Assembly: GCA_007693385.1 (NCBI GenBank)
Contig: REDR01000123.1
Coordinates: 62,001-126,000 of the forward strand
From: Anaerolineaceae bacterium
GTDB lineage: Bacteria > Chloroflexota > Anaerolineae > Aggregatilineales > Phototrophicaceae
Direction of reading: 5' to 3'
DNA length: 64,000 nt
Shown: piece by piece, positions 45,163-54,665 of the stretch
Numbering within the stretch: position 1 is the first letter of the stretch
Layout of the letters: every line of letters begins with the position of its first letter
Translations under genes and position numbers: made by a program
Notes under the pieces: generated by a model
Database searches by the model: none
What the model was told of the DNA's origin: nothing
What the model saw: only the letters and a program-made list of their open reading frames with translations

Positions 45163-45652
45163 TTTATGGAATCGCCTTGAGCTAATCTTCGCTATACCGG
45201 AGGAAGTGTTCCCGGAAATTGAAATTATCGGATTGAGTGAAGCGGCAACAGCGCAGATTGCCGAATACGTGGTACAGAATTTACGCGGGGTGAGCACGCA
45301 GTTTCGCACATTCAGTTCGGAGGGGCAGGTGCCGGTTTTATCGGCACAGCAATTAGTAAGCGGCGTCAGCAATGGCGAGTTAATCGGCGCGATGGGCGGG
45401 GAATTGTCGATCAGTCGCTTCATCCTGCCGGAGATGCTATTTATCTTCGAGGAGCCGGGATATATGATTATCGGGTATGTGACCGGCTTGCATTGGACGC
45501 CGATTCGCTTGATTGCGCTGTTTGAATTTTTTCGCATAGTCATTCAAACAAACCCACAAGCAAAGATAGAACTAAGTAAACACTTCTTCGGAGAAAATTG
45601 GATCCGCGTATTCAATCAAACACTAAAAAGCTATTTGCATGAAAAAGAATAG
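45155..45652 (+). CDS. Unknown soluble protein in the esterase-CapA/NagZ operon
   Basis: 165 residues with no signal peptide. The sequence is mixed alpha/beta (IGLSEAATAQIAEYVVQNLRGVSTQFRTFSSEGQVPVLSAQQL, IIGYVTGLHWTPIRLIALFEFF) with no catalytic motif I can name. It overlaps the upstream membrane gene by 8 bp and NagZ by 14 bp. The tight packing suggests that it works with them in envelope turnover, but that is only context. Codon use becomes more AT-rich towards its 3' end. Confidence 0.6.
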   Translation: MIDLWNRLELIFAIPEEVFPEIEIIGLSEAATAQIAEYVVQNLRGVSTQFRTFSSEGQVPVLSAQQLVSGVSNGELIGAMGGELSISRFILPEMLFIFEEPGYMIIGYVTGLHWTPIRLIALFEFFRIVIQTNPQAKIELSKHFFGENWIRVFNQTLKSYLHEKE

Positions 45653-47309
45653 AATATTGTGGTTACTACTCGCGCTATTATTATCAACTAAAATAGTTGT
45701 CGCAGAAGAAAACAGTGAAGATATCTCAGCGATATTAAACGGGATGACACTTGAGCAAAAAATCGGTCAGATGTTTCTAGTCAGCATTTACGGAGAAACG
45801 CTCAACTTCGGCGGACGCGAACTCATCGAAACATGGCAACCGGGCGGTGTAACACTATTCGGTAGTAACGCGATCAACCCGACACAAATCACCGAATTAA
45901 CCAACAGCTATCAACAGACCATCACCGAAGCTGGGGGAGTGCCACTTTTCATAGCCACCGATCAAGAGGGCGGCATCATCACCCGTCTGCGCGATGGCTT
46001 CGCCGAATGGCCGTCTCCGGCATTATTAACCGCGTCAGGTGATGCGGAGTTAGCGTTCCGTATCGGCGAGCGTATGGGGCAGGAGTTGCGAGCAGTCGGA
46101 GTGAACATGAACCTTGCACCTGTCGCCGATCTCGATAGCAACGTGAATAACCCGATCATCGGGCGACGTTCACCGGGAAGCCATCTGGACTTACTGCGCG
46201 TCACATTACCAGCCTATATCGAAGGATTGCAGTCCGCAGGCGTGGCCGCCACCACCAAACACTTTCCCGGACATGGTGACACAGATGAAGATTCACACCT
46301 CACGCTACCTGTCATCCATGCTGATCTGGATACGCTTTACGAGCGCGAATTACAGCCTTTCATCAGCGCGATTTCAGCAGGTACATCAGCGATCATGATG
46401 GCGCATATCTGGTTTTCCGAATTAGACGAAGAAGTGATACCTGCTTCTTTATCTCCGCGCATCGTAACCGATCTATTACGCGACGAACTCGGCTATGAAG
46501 GCATTATCATGACCGATGCAATGGAGATGAACGCCATCACATCGCGCTACAGACCGGAAGAATCGGCGCTAATGGCGATAGAAGCAGGCGTGGATATGCT
46601 GGCGTTCGGTACCGGCATGGGCGCAGGAGCGCAATCACGCATGATGCAAGCACTGGTTGATGCAGTACGAGCAGGCGACATCGCCGAAAGTCGTATTGAT
46701 GAATCTGTGCGCCGCATCCTGACGGCGAAAGCGTATCACGGCATTCTCGACTGGTCGCCGCTTGATTCCAGTTCAGCAGATGTTAGAATCAACGTTGATG
46801 AATCAACGCAGTTAATCGACTCGCTATTCCGTGCTGGCGTGACATTGGCTTTCGATCATGGCGAACTATTGCCGGTGACGCCCGATCAAACCCTGTTATT
46901 GCTTTATCCGTCGATACGCCCGCGCATCAACTGGACGTGCCATGAGTATCGGCAGGGCGGACAATGGTCGAGCGTTCCGGTGTTCTCCGCACCTTCGGAT
47001 GACGACATCAACGCGGCGATACAACGCGCAGAGCATGTCGATGTTGTCATTGTGTTCACGGATGACGCCCGTGATGATCGCGCTTATCAACGACTGGTCA
47101 ATGCACTACCGCAAGCGCGAACGGTAGCTGTCGCTTTGCGTTCACCATACGATCTGCTGACTTATCCGGATGTGGCCGCCTATCTGATCACATATTCGCC
47201 GCAAAATCCGGCGATTGACGTCGCCTGTGCTATCATTTTCGGAGAAATGACGGCACAGGGAACAATATCGGTCAATCTACCGATATTGTCTGCGATATTG
47301 TCTGATTGA
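45639..47309 (+). CDS. nagZ: Beta-N-acetylhexosaminidase, GH3 family (NagZ-like)
   Basis: 556 residues with a signal peptide (MKKNRILWLLLALLLSTKIVVAEE). The GH3 catalytic domain contains the hallmark KHFPGHGDTDEDSHLTLP (acid/base His-Asp loop typical of NagZ) and the nucleophile region MTDAMEMNAIT. LVSIYGETLNF, DQEGGIITRLRDGF and RIGERMGQELRAVGVNMNLAPVADLD are family signatures. The C-terminal 180 residues form an extra alpha/beta domain (RAGVTLAFDHGELLPV to QGTISVNLP). It removes GlcNAc from peptidoglycan or chitin fragments outside the cell. Base composition at the 5' end is more AT-rich than in neighbours. Confidence 0.9.
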   Translation: MKKNRILWLLLALLLSTKIVVAEENSEDISAILNGMTLEQKIGQMFLVSIYGETLNFGGRELIETWQPGGVTLFGSNAINPTQITELTNSYQQTITEAGGVPLFIATDQEGGIITRLRDGFAEWPSPALLTASGDAELAFRIGERMGQELRAVGVNMNLAPVADLDSNVNNPIIGRRSPGSHLDLLRVTLPAYIEGLQSAGVAATTKHFPGHGDTDEDSHLTLPVIHADLDTLYERELQPFISAISAGTSAIMMAHIWFSELDEEVIPASLSPRIVTDLLRDELGYEGIIMTDAMEMNAITSRYRPEESALMAIEAGVDMLAFGTGMGAGAQSRMMQALVDAVRAGDIAESRIDESVRRILTAKAYHGILDWSPLDSSSADVRINVDESTQLIDSLFRAGVTLAFDHGELLPVTPDQTLLLLYPSIRPRINWTCHEYRQGGQWSSVPVFSAPSDDDINAAIQRAEHVDVVIVFTDDARDDRAYQRLVNALPQARTVAVALRSPYDLLTYPDVAAYLITYSPQNPAIDVACAIIFGEMTAQGTISVNLPILSAILSD

Positions 47310-47364
47310 ACTTGTCCCTGATGATTTTTCGGGCTAACTTAGTAGCAGGCTGGGAGATGTGAAC

Positions 47365-49626
47365 ATGACCAATAATAATGCGAAAACGCTCAACCCTGAT
47401 TTGCTATCCAAAGACCTCAACGATGTGATGAACACGGCGGTCACGTTGATGCGCGAGTATAATCAGCATCTAATGATGCCGGAAACTATTCTCGCGGCGA
47501 TGTTTCGTCATCCGAATACTTCCGCCGGACGCATGTTTGAGATATTCGACAATGCGCGGGCGGTTGACATCAAAAAACTAGAACGGCAGACGATCACCGC
47601 TAACCAGACGCGGCGCGACCAGAACGGCAATCTATATTTCATCGCACGCGGCAACCGCCTGATCCCGCTTTCACGCCAGACGATCATCGCCATTGATGAA
47701 GCGCTCACTCTGGCGAATTCGATGGACGAAGTGCGCGTCGATACCGACCATTTGCTGTCTATTCTGGCGGAAAGCTCGATGAGTACCAGCGGTTTATTGC
47801 GACAGTACGGCGTTACGCCGAAGGCGATCAAAGACATCACATCTGATTTCAGCGTCATCCGGCGGCGACCAGATGGCACAACACAAGATTTTGTATCTGA
47901 TGCGAAGGCGGGCGATCTGCACGCGGTCTACTTCCGCGAAGATTTATTGCGCGACATGATGAACGTGATCTCGCAGTCGGTTAAGCGTCATGTCATCCTG
48001 ATCGGCGCGGATGGTGTGGGCAAACGCACGCTGGCTTATAGTCTGGCTTTGTTGATTTCCGAAGGCAAAGGCCCGGTTGGTGTGGGCAATCTGGTGCAGA
48101 TCAACGAGACGGCTTTGCTGGACAATGACCAGCGTGCCATCCGCGCCGGATTAAGCCGTGCTAGCGGCGGTATTCTGTTCTTGCCACACATTCACCGTTT
48201 CTTCGGCGGGCCGATGCGGGCGGAGTTCGGTAAATCCACCGCGCTGATACAAAAGGCTTTTCTGGAACAAAATCCGGTGATTATTGCCAGCACAACGGAA
48301 GCAGAATACAATCAACGGTTGGCCGGAGTCAGCGCGATCAGCGAAAATAGTCAGGTGATCCGCGTGCCAGAGCCGAGCGTCGAAGAGGCGATTGAGATGC
48401 TGACGGTGCGAAAACCCCACATCGCATCAGACTATGACATTGAGATCAACCCCGCCGCGCTGAACACCGCCGCACGTCTGGCGAAGCGCTATATGGGAGC
48501 TGTGCCCCTGCCACTGAGCGCGGAGCGTCTGTTGCATCGTGGCGCGGCCATGCTCAACATGAGTAAGCAAAGTCATCTGGCTTTCCGGCCTGATCTCAAA
48601 GATACCGTGCTGGATTCGGAGGACATCAAATTGGCCGCCAGCCAGTTAACCGGCGTGCCGGTCAGCAAACTGGGCGAAGACGAGCGCCTGCGCTACGCCA
48701 GTATGGTTGAGCATCTACAGGAGCGCGTCATCGGGCAGGATGAAGCGGTCATCGCCGTGAGCCGCGCCATCAAGACAGCGCGTGTCGGCCTCAAAGACCC
48801 CAAGCGGCCAATCGGTGCATTTCTATTTCTGGGGCCGACGGGCGTCGGCAAGACCGAGTTAGCCCGCGTGCTGGCTGAGTTCATGTTCGGTACAGAGAGC
48901 GCGATGCTGGCGCTGGATATGTCAGAATTCAAAGACGAATCCAGCTTAAATCGTCTACTTGGCTCGCCGTCCGGCTATATTGACAGCGAATCGGGCGGCC
49001 AATTAACCGAGCGTGTGCGCCGTCAACCCTATATCATCGTGCTATTTGATGAGGTGGAAAAAGCACACCCGCGCATCATGGACATCTTATTGCAGATGAT
49101 CGAAGAAGGGCGGCTAACCGACGGGCGCGGCAACCCGACAGCGTTCAACGAAGCGGTGATTATCCTGACAAGCAATCTGGGCGCAGAGACGCTAGCTGTG
49201 CCGGTAGTGACGGACGACATCCGCGATGCGGCGATGCAGGATGTACGCTCATGGTTCCGTCCCGAACTGCTGAACCGTCTCGATGAAGTCATCATGTTTA
49301 ACTCATTGACTGATGATAGTCTGGAGGCAATCTTACGGCTGATGCTCCGGCGTGAAACCGGCCTTGCCGAAGAGCGCGGCCTGAAGTTGACATTTACCGA
49401 TAAAGCGATTCGCTGGATGGCGACGCAGAACGATGAACCGGAATACGGCGCACGTCCGCTACAGCGCATCATCCGGCGGCAGGTGCGCCAGCCGTTAGCC
49501 GAATTCTTGCTGAAAGCGAATCCAAGCGCGGGTACAGAGGTCATCATTGATGCGGTAGGTGGCAAAAATGCCCGCCTGAAATTCACCGCGATGATCGACG
49601 GTGAAGAAATCAAAATCAAGAAATGA
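47365..49626 (+). CDS. ClpC/ClpA-like AAA+ protein with degenerate first ATPase module
   Basis: 753 residues from ATG 47365 (GGGAG eight bases upstream; the ORF track uses the GTG two codons earlier). The N-domain shows Clp_N-type helices (LLSKDLNDVMNTAVTLMREYNQHLMMPETILAAMFRH, VDTDHLLSILAESSMSTSGLL). The first AAA module has GADGVGKRT, lacking the Ser/Thr directly after Lys, a Walker B changed from DE to LPHIH, and no arginine finger (SENSQVIRV). The second is intact: GPTGVGKTEL, VLFDEVEKAHP, LTSNLGAETL, PELLNRLDEV and GARPLQRII. There is no ClpB coiled-coil middle domain and no IGL/VGF ClpP-docking loop after LTSNLG. It may be a non-proteolytic remodeller. Confidence 0.85.
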   Translation: MTNNNAKTLNPDLLSKDLNDVMNTAVTLMREYNQHLMMPETILAAMFRHPNTSAGRMFEIFDNARAVDIKKLERQTITANQTRRDQNGNLYFIARGNRLIPLSRQTIIAIDEALTLANSMDEVRVDTDHLLSILAESSMSTSGLLRQYGVTPKAIKDITSDFSVIRRRPDGTTQDFVSDAKAGDLHAVYFREDLLRDMMNVISQSVKRHVILIGADGVGKRTLAYSLALLISEGKGPVGVGNLVQINETALLDNDQRAIRAGLSRASGGILFLPHIHRFFGGPMRAEFGKSTALIQKAFLEQNPVIIASTTEAEYNQRLAGVSAISENSQVIRVPEPSVEEAIEMLTVRKPHIASDYDIEINPAALNTAARLAKRYMGAVPLPLSAERLLHRGAAMLNMSKQSHLAFRPDLKDTVLDSEDIKLAASQLTGVPVSKLGEDERLRYASMVEHLQERVIGQDEAVIAVSRAIKTARVGLKDPKRPIGAFLFLGPTGVGKTELARVLAEFMFGTESAMLALDMSEFKDESSLNRLLGSPSGYIDSESGGQLTERVRRQPYIIVLFDEVEKAHPRIMDILLQMIEEGRLTDGRGNPTAFNEAVIILTSNLGAETLAVPVVTDDIRDAAMQDVRSWFRPELLNRLDEVIMFNSLTDDSLEAILRLMLRRETGLAEERGLKLTFTDKAIRWMATQNDEPEYGARPLQRIIRRQVRQPLAEFLLKANPSAGTEVIIDAVGGKNARLKFTAMIDGEEIKIKK

Positions 49627-49633
49627 AGCATCC

Positions 49634-50212
49634 ATGACCAAAACGACAAAACCACCTGTTCGCCCGCCCAATGGCCTGATCGCATGGCAGATGACATTGG
49701 GTTACATCAACGCGCACCACAGCCCGGATGCACGGCTCAAACTGGAAGCGTATCCACTAAAAGATCATATCGCATGGGCGGGCGCGGTGAGTTGGGGGCA
49801 GGTGGGTGAATCGGTACGTGACCTGCCATCTTTGCCCGATGTCTTGCGCGGTCTATGGTCTGAGGTGTCGCGTTATCACCGCATTTTCGATAAAGAAGCG
49901 GCGGCGGTACGGCGTCCGGCAGGCTATAGCGATACCGAATGGCTAGATATACCGACACAGGATGCCCTGCATCGCTTATTGTGGATGACACTCACCGCTT
50001 TCGCATGGGCGGATTGGCGTCTGGTGATCGTGTATCAACCGGCACAGACACCGGCTCAGCGCGTGCAGACACGCTTGATTTTGCCGTCAGACAAGCGGGC
50101 ACGGGTTGGTGGGCGCGGTGCGAATGTGGTCGGCGCTTTGCGTGATTGCTTTGGTAATGCTATCCCGATTTTCTCCGAGCATGTCGGGGACTTTTCGACT
50201 GAAGAAGAATAA
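49634..50212 (+). CDS. Unknown cytoplasmic protein
   Basis: 192 residues from ATG 49634 (MTKTTKPPVRPPNGLIAWQMTLGYINAHH); the ORF track begins inside the Clp gene. The first 60 residues include LKLEAYPLKDHIAWAGAVSWGQVGESVRDLPSLPDVLRGLW, and the middle is Trp-rich with a helical look (LHRLLWMTLTAFAWADWRLVIVYQP). The C-terminus is acidic. There is no signal or membrane segment and no known motif. It starts 7 bp after the Clp-like gene, so it may be an adaptor or substrate factor for it; that is context only. Confidence 0.6.
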   Translation: MTKTTKPPVRPPNGLIAWQMTLGYINAHHSPDARLKLEAYPLKDHIAWAGAVSWGQVGESVRDLPSLPDVLRGLWSEVSRYHRIFDKEAAAVRRPAGYSDTEWLDIPTQDALHRLLWMTLTAFAWADWRLVIVYQPAQTPAQRVQTRLILPSDKRARVGGRGANVVGALRDCFGNAIPIFSEHVGDFSTEEE

Positions 50213-50233
50213 CCATAGAGAAGGTATAGACTT

Positions 50234-51649
50234 ATGACAATGTTTGATCCGTCAATTTTCCGTAAATATGATATTCGTGGTCGCGTAGATGGCGACGACG
50301 CGCAAATTACCCCCAGTCTGGCCTATGCGGTTGGTCGGGCGCTGGGGACGTATATGCCCGACCAGTTCGGCACCGATCACGTCTTCGTCGGCTCGGACAA
50401 CCGTCCATCATCCGCACCATTAAAACAGGCCATGCTCGAAGGGTTATCGGCCACCGGCATGACTGTGACCGACATCGGCGAAGTGCTGACGCCTACTGTG
50501 TATTTTGCCAGTGCTGAATACGGTGAGCGCGGCGGCGGGGTGATGATTACCGGTAGCCATCTGGATCAGCGTTATAACGGTATCAAGATGGCATATAACA
50601 ATCTGGCGCTGGCCGATCAGCAAATTCAAGAGTTGTTACGCATCATTCAATCGGAGGCATACCGCACCGGCGAAGGCCAGATGCGGCGCGATTTCGATAT
50701 GATCCACAAGCACATGGACAAAATCAGCGGCATGGTCAAGCTCGCCCGTCCGTTGAAGGTAGCAATGGACGCCGGTAACGGCTTGAGCGGCACGTATGTT
50801 CCGGCATTGCTGGAGAAGTTGGGCTGTGAAGTCGTCGGGCTGTATCTGGAAAGTGACGGCACGTACCCCAATCATTTACCGAACCCCGAAGACCCGGAAA
50901 TGACCGAGGAGCTTGAAGCGCTGGTCGTGGCGGAGGGTGCTGATCTCGGGCTGGCGTTTGATGGCGACAGTGATCGCTGTGGCTTTCTGGATGAACACGG
51001 CCACCACATCGCGGCGGATCGTCTGCTGGCCTTGCTGGCGCGGGATTTGCTGGCGCGTCAACCGGGTGCGTCTATCGTGTTTGATGTGAAAGCGTCGCAG
51101 GCGTTGCCCGATGAAATCAAGCGTTATGGCGGCGTGCCGGTCATGTGGAAATCCGGCCACAGCCTGATGAAGCGCAAGATGAACGAGATCGGCTCGCCAT
51201 TAGGCGGTGAGGTCAGCGGCCATTTATTCATCGGGGAGAACTATCACGGCTTTGACGATGCGCCACTGGTCGCGCTCAAGGCGCTGGAAATCTTCGCGGC
51301 AACGGATAAGCCGGTATCGGCTATCTTCGAGGAAATTCCCAAGCTGGTCGCCACGCCGGAAATCATCCTTTCCGCGCCTGATGATCTGAAATTCGCCATC
51401 ATAGACGAGATCAGCGAATCATTATCGGCAAAATATGAGGTAATCACGGTTGACGGCGCTCGCGCCATCTTCGAGGATGGCTGGGGATTGATCCGCGCCA
51501 GCAACACGCAACCGGCTATCACCTTGCGCTTTGAGGCGCACGACAATGAAAATCTAGTCGCCAATATGCGCCGTTTCAAGGCATTGATGGACAAATATCC
51601 GGCCATCGACCAGACCAGATTTGAAGCACAAATAGCGAGATTCTCATGA
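50234..51649 (+). CDS. Phosphomannomutase/phosphoglucomutase
   Basis: 471 residues. The alpha-D-phosphohexomutase family pattern is complete: FRKYDIRGRVDG at the start, GSDNRPSSAPL, the phosphoserine loop GVMITGSHLDQRYNGIKM (Ser108; the usual HNPP is replaced by HLDQ), the metal loop AFDGDSDRCGF near 245, the sugar loop GGEVSGHLFIGE and the phosphate loop RASNTQPAITLRFEA. It interconverts 6-phospho and 1-phospho hexoses for glycan and nucleotide-sugar synthesis. It overlaps purK by ATGA. Confidence 0.92.
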   Translation: MTMFDPSIFRKYDIRGRVDGDDAQITPSLAYAVGRALGTYMPDQFGTDHVFVGSDNRPSSAPLKQAMLEGLSATGMTVTDIGEVLTPTVYFASAEYGERGGGVMITGSHLDQRYNGIKMAYNNLALADQQIQELLRIIQSEAYRTGEGQMRRDFDMIHKHMDKISGMVKLARPLKVAMDAGNGLSGTYVPALLEKLGCEVVGLYLESDGTYPNHLPNPEDPEMTEELEALVVAEGADLGLAFDGDSDRCGFLDEHGHHIAADRLLALLARDLLARQPGASIVFDVKASQALPDEIKRYGGVPVMWKSGHSLMKRKMNEIGSPLGGEVSGHLFIGENYHGFDDAPLVALKALEIFAATDKPVSAIFEEIPKLVATPEIILSAPDDLKFAIIDEISESLSAKYEVITVDGARAIFEDGWGLIRASNTQPAITLRFEAHDNENLVANMRRFKALMDKYPAIDQTRFEAQIARFS

Positions 51650-52776
51650 TTCGACTGGGCATATTGGGCGGTGGTCAGTTAGCGCAGATGATGACGCAAG
51701 CCGCCGTCTCGCTCGGCGTGGAGACAGCCATCTTCGAGCGCCGCGCTGATAGTCCCGCCGCCCGCCTGACCAAGCATGATGTCGCCGGTGATTGGACTTC
51801 GCCACAAGCGTTAGCCGATTTCATCGCGCTGTGTGATGTTGTCACGCTGGAAAATGAATTCGTGGATGCGTCCGTGCTGGAGCGCATCGCGGAGGCCGGT
51901 TTACCAGTCTATCCGACGGCGGAAACTTTGCGCCGCATACAGGATAAATTCATCCAGAAGCAGACGATGGACGCGGCAGACGTGCCATTACCGGCTTTTG
52001 CGGCGGTGGATGATCTCGACGCGGTACGCGCTTTTGCGGCTGTGCATGGCTGGCCGCTCGTGCTAAAGGCGCGGCGCGACGGTTACGACGGTTACGGTAA
52101 CGCCACGCTACGCACGGCTGATGATCTACCCGCCGCATGGGAGCGTTTATCCGCCGGTGATCGGGCGCTGATGGTTGAGGCATTCGTGCCATTTTCGCAT
52201 GAATTGGCGGTAATGGTACTACGCGGGCGCGATGGCGAGACACGGCTTTATCCGGTGGTAGAGACGGTGCAAAAAGATCACATCTGTCATGTCGTCCGCG
52301 CTCCGGCGTCGATCTCGCCCACCATGAAACAGGCGGCGGAGCGCATCGCGGCGCAGGCGGTGACTGCAGTTGATGGGGTAGGCGTGTTCGGCGTGGAGAT
52401 GTTCGCGCTGGATGACGGGCGCGTGCTGTATAACGAAATCGCGCCACGCCCGCATAATTCCGGCCATTACACCATTGAAGCCTGTCGTACATCACAGTTC
52501 GAGAATCACATCCGCGCTGTGCTAGGCTGGCCGCTTGGCGCTACGGATATGACCGCGCCGTATGCGGTGATGGTCAACGTGCTGGGGCGATTCACCGGAC
52601 ACGCGCCCGCCTTTGCCGCCCGCGATGCGTTGCGCGTGCCGAACGCGCATGTTCACATCTATAGCAAGCGTGATGTGCGCGTTGGCCGCAAGATGGGACA
52701 CGTGACCGTCACCGGCGAATCGATGGAAGAAGCGGAAACAGCCGCCCGTCAAGCGGCGGATTTGATCGGATTATAA
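51646..52776 (+). CDS. purK: 5-(carboxyamino)imidazole ribonucleotide synthase
   Basis: 376 residues. The ATP-grasp enzyme that carboxylates AIR to N5-CAIR using ATP and bicarbonate. IRLGILGGGQLAQMMTQAAVSLGVE opens the pre-ATP-grasp fold; DVVTLENEFVDASVLE, the ATP-binding PLVLKARRDGYDGYGNATL, and the metal/substrate region VGVFGVEMFALDDGRVLYNEIAPRPHNSGHYTIEAC follow. The family is well matched. It couples by ATGA to the hexomutase and lies 3 bp from purE, with which it works. Confidence 0.95.
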   Translation: MIRLGILGGGQLAQMMTQAAVSLGVETAIFERRADSPAARLTKHDVAGDWTSPQALADFIALCDVVTLENEFVDASVLERIAEAGLPVYPTAETLRRIQDKFIQKQTMDAADVPLPAFAAVDDLDAVRAFAAVHGWPLVLKARRDGYDGYGNATLRTADDLPAAWERLSAGDRALMVEAFVPFSHELAVMVLRGRDGETRLYPVVETVQKDHICHVVRAPASISPTMKQAAERIAAQAVTAVDGVGVFGVEMFALDDGRVLYNEIAPRPHNSGHYTIEACRTSQFENHIRAVLGWPLGATDMTAPYAVMVNVLGRFTGHAPAFAARDALRVPNAHVHIYSKRDVRVGRKMGHVTVTGESMEEAETAARQAADLIGL

Positions 52777-52779
52777 GCG

Positions 52780-53265
52780 ATGACTTTAATCGGTATCATC
52801 ATGGGTAGTGATAGCGACCTGCCGACGATGCAAGCCGCGATTGACGTTTGCCGTGATTTCGACATAGCGCATGAAGTCCGCGTCGTATCAGCGCACCGCA
52901 CGCCGGACGACATGGCGCAATATGGCCGCACGGCGCATCAACGCGGCTTGAAGGTGATCGTCGCGGGTGCGGGTGGCGCGGCACATCTGCCCGGCATGGT
53001 GGCGGCTTATACGCCGCTTCCAGTCATCGGCGTGCCGGTACGTGGCCGTTCGTTGGATGGGCTGGACTCTCTGCTGTCTATCGTGCAGATGCCGGGCGGT
53101 GTGCCGGTGGCGACGGTGGCGATTGGCGGCGCGAAGAATGCCGGTCTGCTGGCGGTGCAAATGCTGGCCGCCAACGATCCGGCGTTGCTGGAACGTGTGA
53201 TCGAGTATAAGCGGCGTATGGCTGACGAATCGCGCCGTAAAAACGAAAGGCTCAATGATGGCTAA
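52780..53265 (+). CDS. purE: N5-CAIR mutase
   Basis: 161 residues. Class I PurE with the phosphate loop [30 protein letters not shown] (catalytic His), [29 protein letters not shown] and [28 protein letters not shown]. It moves the carboxyl group of N5-CAIR to give CAIR, the step after PurK. It overlaps the following oxidoreductase gene by 11 bp. Confidence 0.95.
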   Translation: MTLIGIIMGSDSDLPTMQAAIDVCRDFDIAHEVRVVSAHRTPDDMAQYGRTAHQRGLKVIVAGAGGAAHLPGMVAAYTPLPVIGVPVRGRSLDGLDSLLSIVQMPGGVPVATVAIGGAKNAGLLAVQMLAANDPALLERVIEYKRRMADESRRKNERLNDG

Positions 53266-54241
53266 AGTACGCTTCGGTATCCTCAGCACGGCGGGAATCG
53301 GTGAGAAGCGCGTGATTCCCGCCATTCATCGCGCTCATAACGCGGAAGTGGTCGCGGTGGCTAGCCGTGACCTCAAACGGGCGCAGGCTTTCGCGGACGA
53401 AAACGACATCCCGACGGCTTACGGCACGTATGAAGCGTTGCTAGAGGCCGACAACGTAGACGCAATTTATAACCCGTTGCCCAATAATCTACACGCGGAA
53501 TGGGCGATAAAATCAGCGCGAGCGGGCAAGCCGATGCTGTGCGAGAAACCTTTGGCGCTGAACGCCGCGGAAGGTCAGCAGATGGTGGACGCTTTCGCCG
53601 AGCGCGATCTGCTGTTCGCGGAAGCGTTCATGTATCGCTTTCATCCGCAGACCGTCCGCGTGCATGAGCTAATCGCAGATGGGGCAATAGGCGAGCCGCA
53701 CAGCGTCCGGGCTACGTTCACATTCGCGGTGCAAGACCCCGACAATATCCGTCTGAGCGCGGCGCTCGGCGGCGGTTCACTGGCCGATGTCGGTTATTAC
53801 TGTGTGGGTGCAATACGCCATATCGCAGGCGCGGAGCCAGTATCAGTGCGCGGTGAGGCGGTGATGGCCGATGGTGTTGACGTGTCATTTAGCGGCGTGC
53901 TACGCTTTGAATCCGGTTTGCTCGGATATTTTGAGAGTGGTCTGCGTTCGTTCCGCGAACACAGCTACACCGTGCTAGGCGCGAAGGGTAAAATCGAGGT
54001 GGCGGAGGCTTTCGTGCCGTTACCGCTAGCGCAGACACAGATCAAGCTATGGCGCGATGATGACGATACGCCGGAAACCATCACCATCCCCGAATCTGAC
54101 CAGTATCAGATCATGGTCGAGGACTTCGCCGACGCGCTATTAGCAGGGCGTCCGCCGCGCTTTGATCCACAGGATGCGGTACGGCAGATGCAAGTTCTCG
54201 ACGCGCTGAAAGCTAACGCCGGGATCGCAAAATTCGTGTGA
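53255..54241 (+). CDS. Gfo/Idh/MocA-family oxidoreductase
   Basis: 328 residues (ATG 53255 or 53258). The N-terminal Rossmann domain shows [34 protein letters not shown] and the characteristic [10 protein letters not shown], whose Lys is catalytic. The C-terminal domain contains [33 protein letters not shown] and [20 protein letters not shown], with the expected Asp and Tyr. These enzymes oxidise or reduce sugars and inositols with NAD(P). The substrate is unknown. Its 3' end overlaps the convergent gene at 54213 by 29 bp. Confidence 0.9.
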   Translation: MMAKVRFGILSTAGIGEKRVIPAIHRAHNAEVVAVASRDLKRAQAFADENDIPTAYGTYEALLEADNVDAIYNPLPNNLHAEWAIKSARAGKPMLCEKPLALNAAEGQQMVDAFAERDLLFAEAFMYRFHPQTVRVHELIADGAIGEPHSVRATFTFAVQDPDNIRLSAALGGGSLADVGYYCVGAIRHIAGAEPVSVRGEAVMADGVDVSFSGVLRFESGLLGYFESGLRSFREHSYTVLGAKGKIEVAEAFVPLPLAQTQIKLWRDDDDTPETITIPESDQYQIMVEDFADALLAGRPPRFDPQDAVRQMQVLDALKANAGIAKFV

Positions 54242-54665
54242 TGCGCCGCAGATGAAACGTGTCGAAGCACAACAAAATAACGCCCTGTAACACGATGCCC
54301 CAGCCATTGCCGCGCATGAATACGCGGTCTTTGTGGCGGCGAACGAGACGATAGCCACCCCACATATAAACCAGATTCAACGGGGCGTTGATCGCCAGTA
54401 TGCGCTGGAGGCGACGCCCTTCTCTGATCTGTATATCGTCATCGTTGGGGTCTGCTAGCTCATCGAACTTCTTACGCGCCTGTCGGCCACCAACCACCGC
54501 GATGATGATATTGATGAATGCCCAGCCGATAGCCTGCGCTCCGATGCCGCGCCAGAATTCACCGTAGCGGGCAAGCTGTTTTCCCAGCCACAGATTGACC
54601 ACATTGATACTGAACAGGCGGTTGGTCATGTCGCGCTGAAAATCCCAGATATTTCGATCCATCAT
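54213..54665 (-). CDS. Small membrane protein at the end of the carotenoid cluster
   Basis: 150 residues (ATG 54665 or 54662). Hydrophobic segments lie around AIGWAFINIIIAVVGG, INAPLNLVYMWGGYRL and GWGIVLQGVILLCFDTFHL, separated by charged loops (ARKKFDELADPNDDDIQIREGRRLQR). I recognise no catalytic motif. It starts at the stop of the lycopene cyclase gene, so it is co-translated with it. A role in the membrane handling of carotenoid is possible but rests only on context. Confidence 0.6.
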   Translation of the reverse strand: MMDRNIWDFQRDMTNRLFSINVVNLWLGKQLARYGEFWRGIGAQAIGWAFINIIIAVVGGRQARKKFDELADPNDDDIQIREGRRLQRILAINAPLNLVYMWGGYRLVRRHKDRVFMRGNGWGIVLQGVILLCFDTFHLRRITRILRSRR

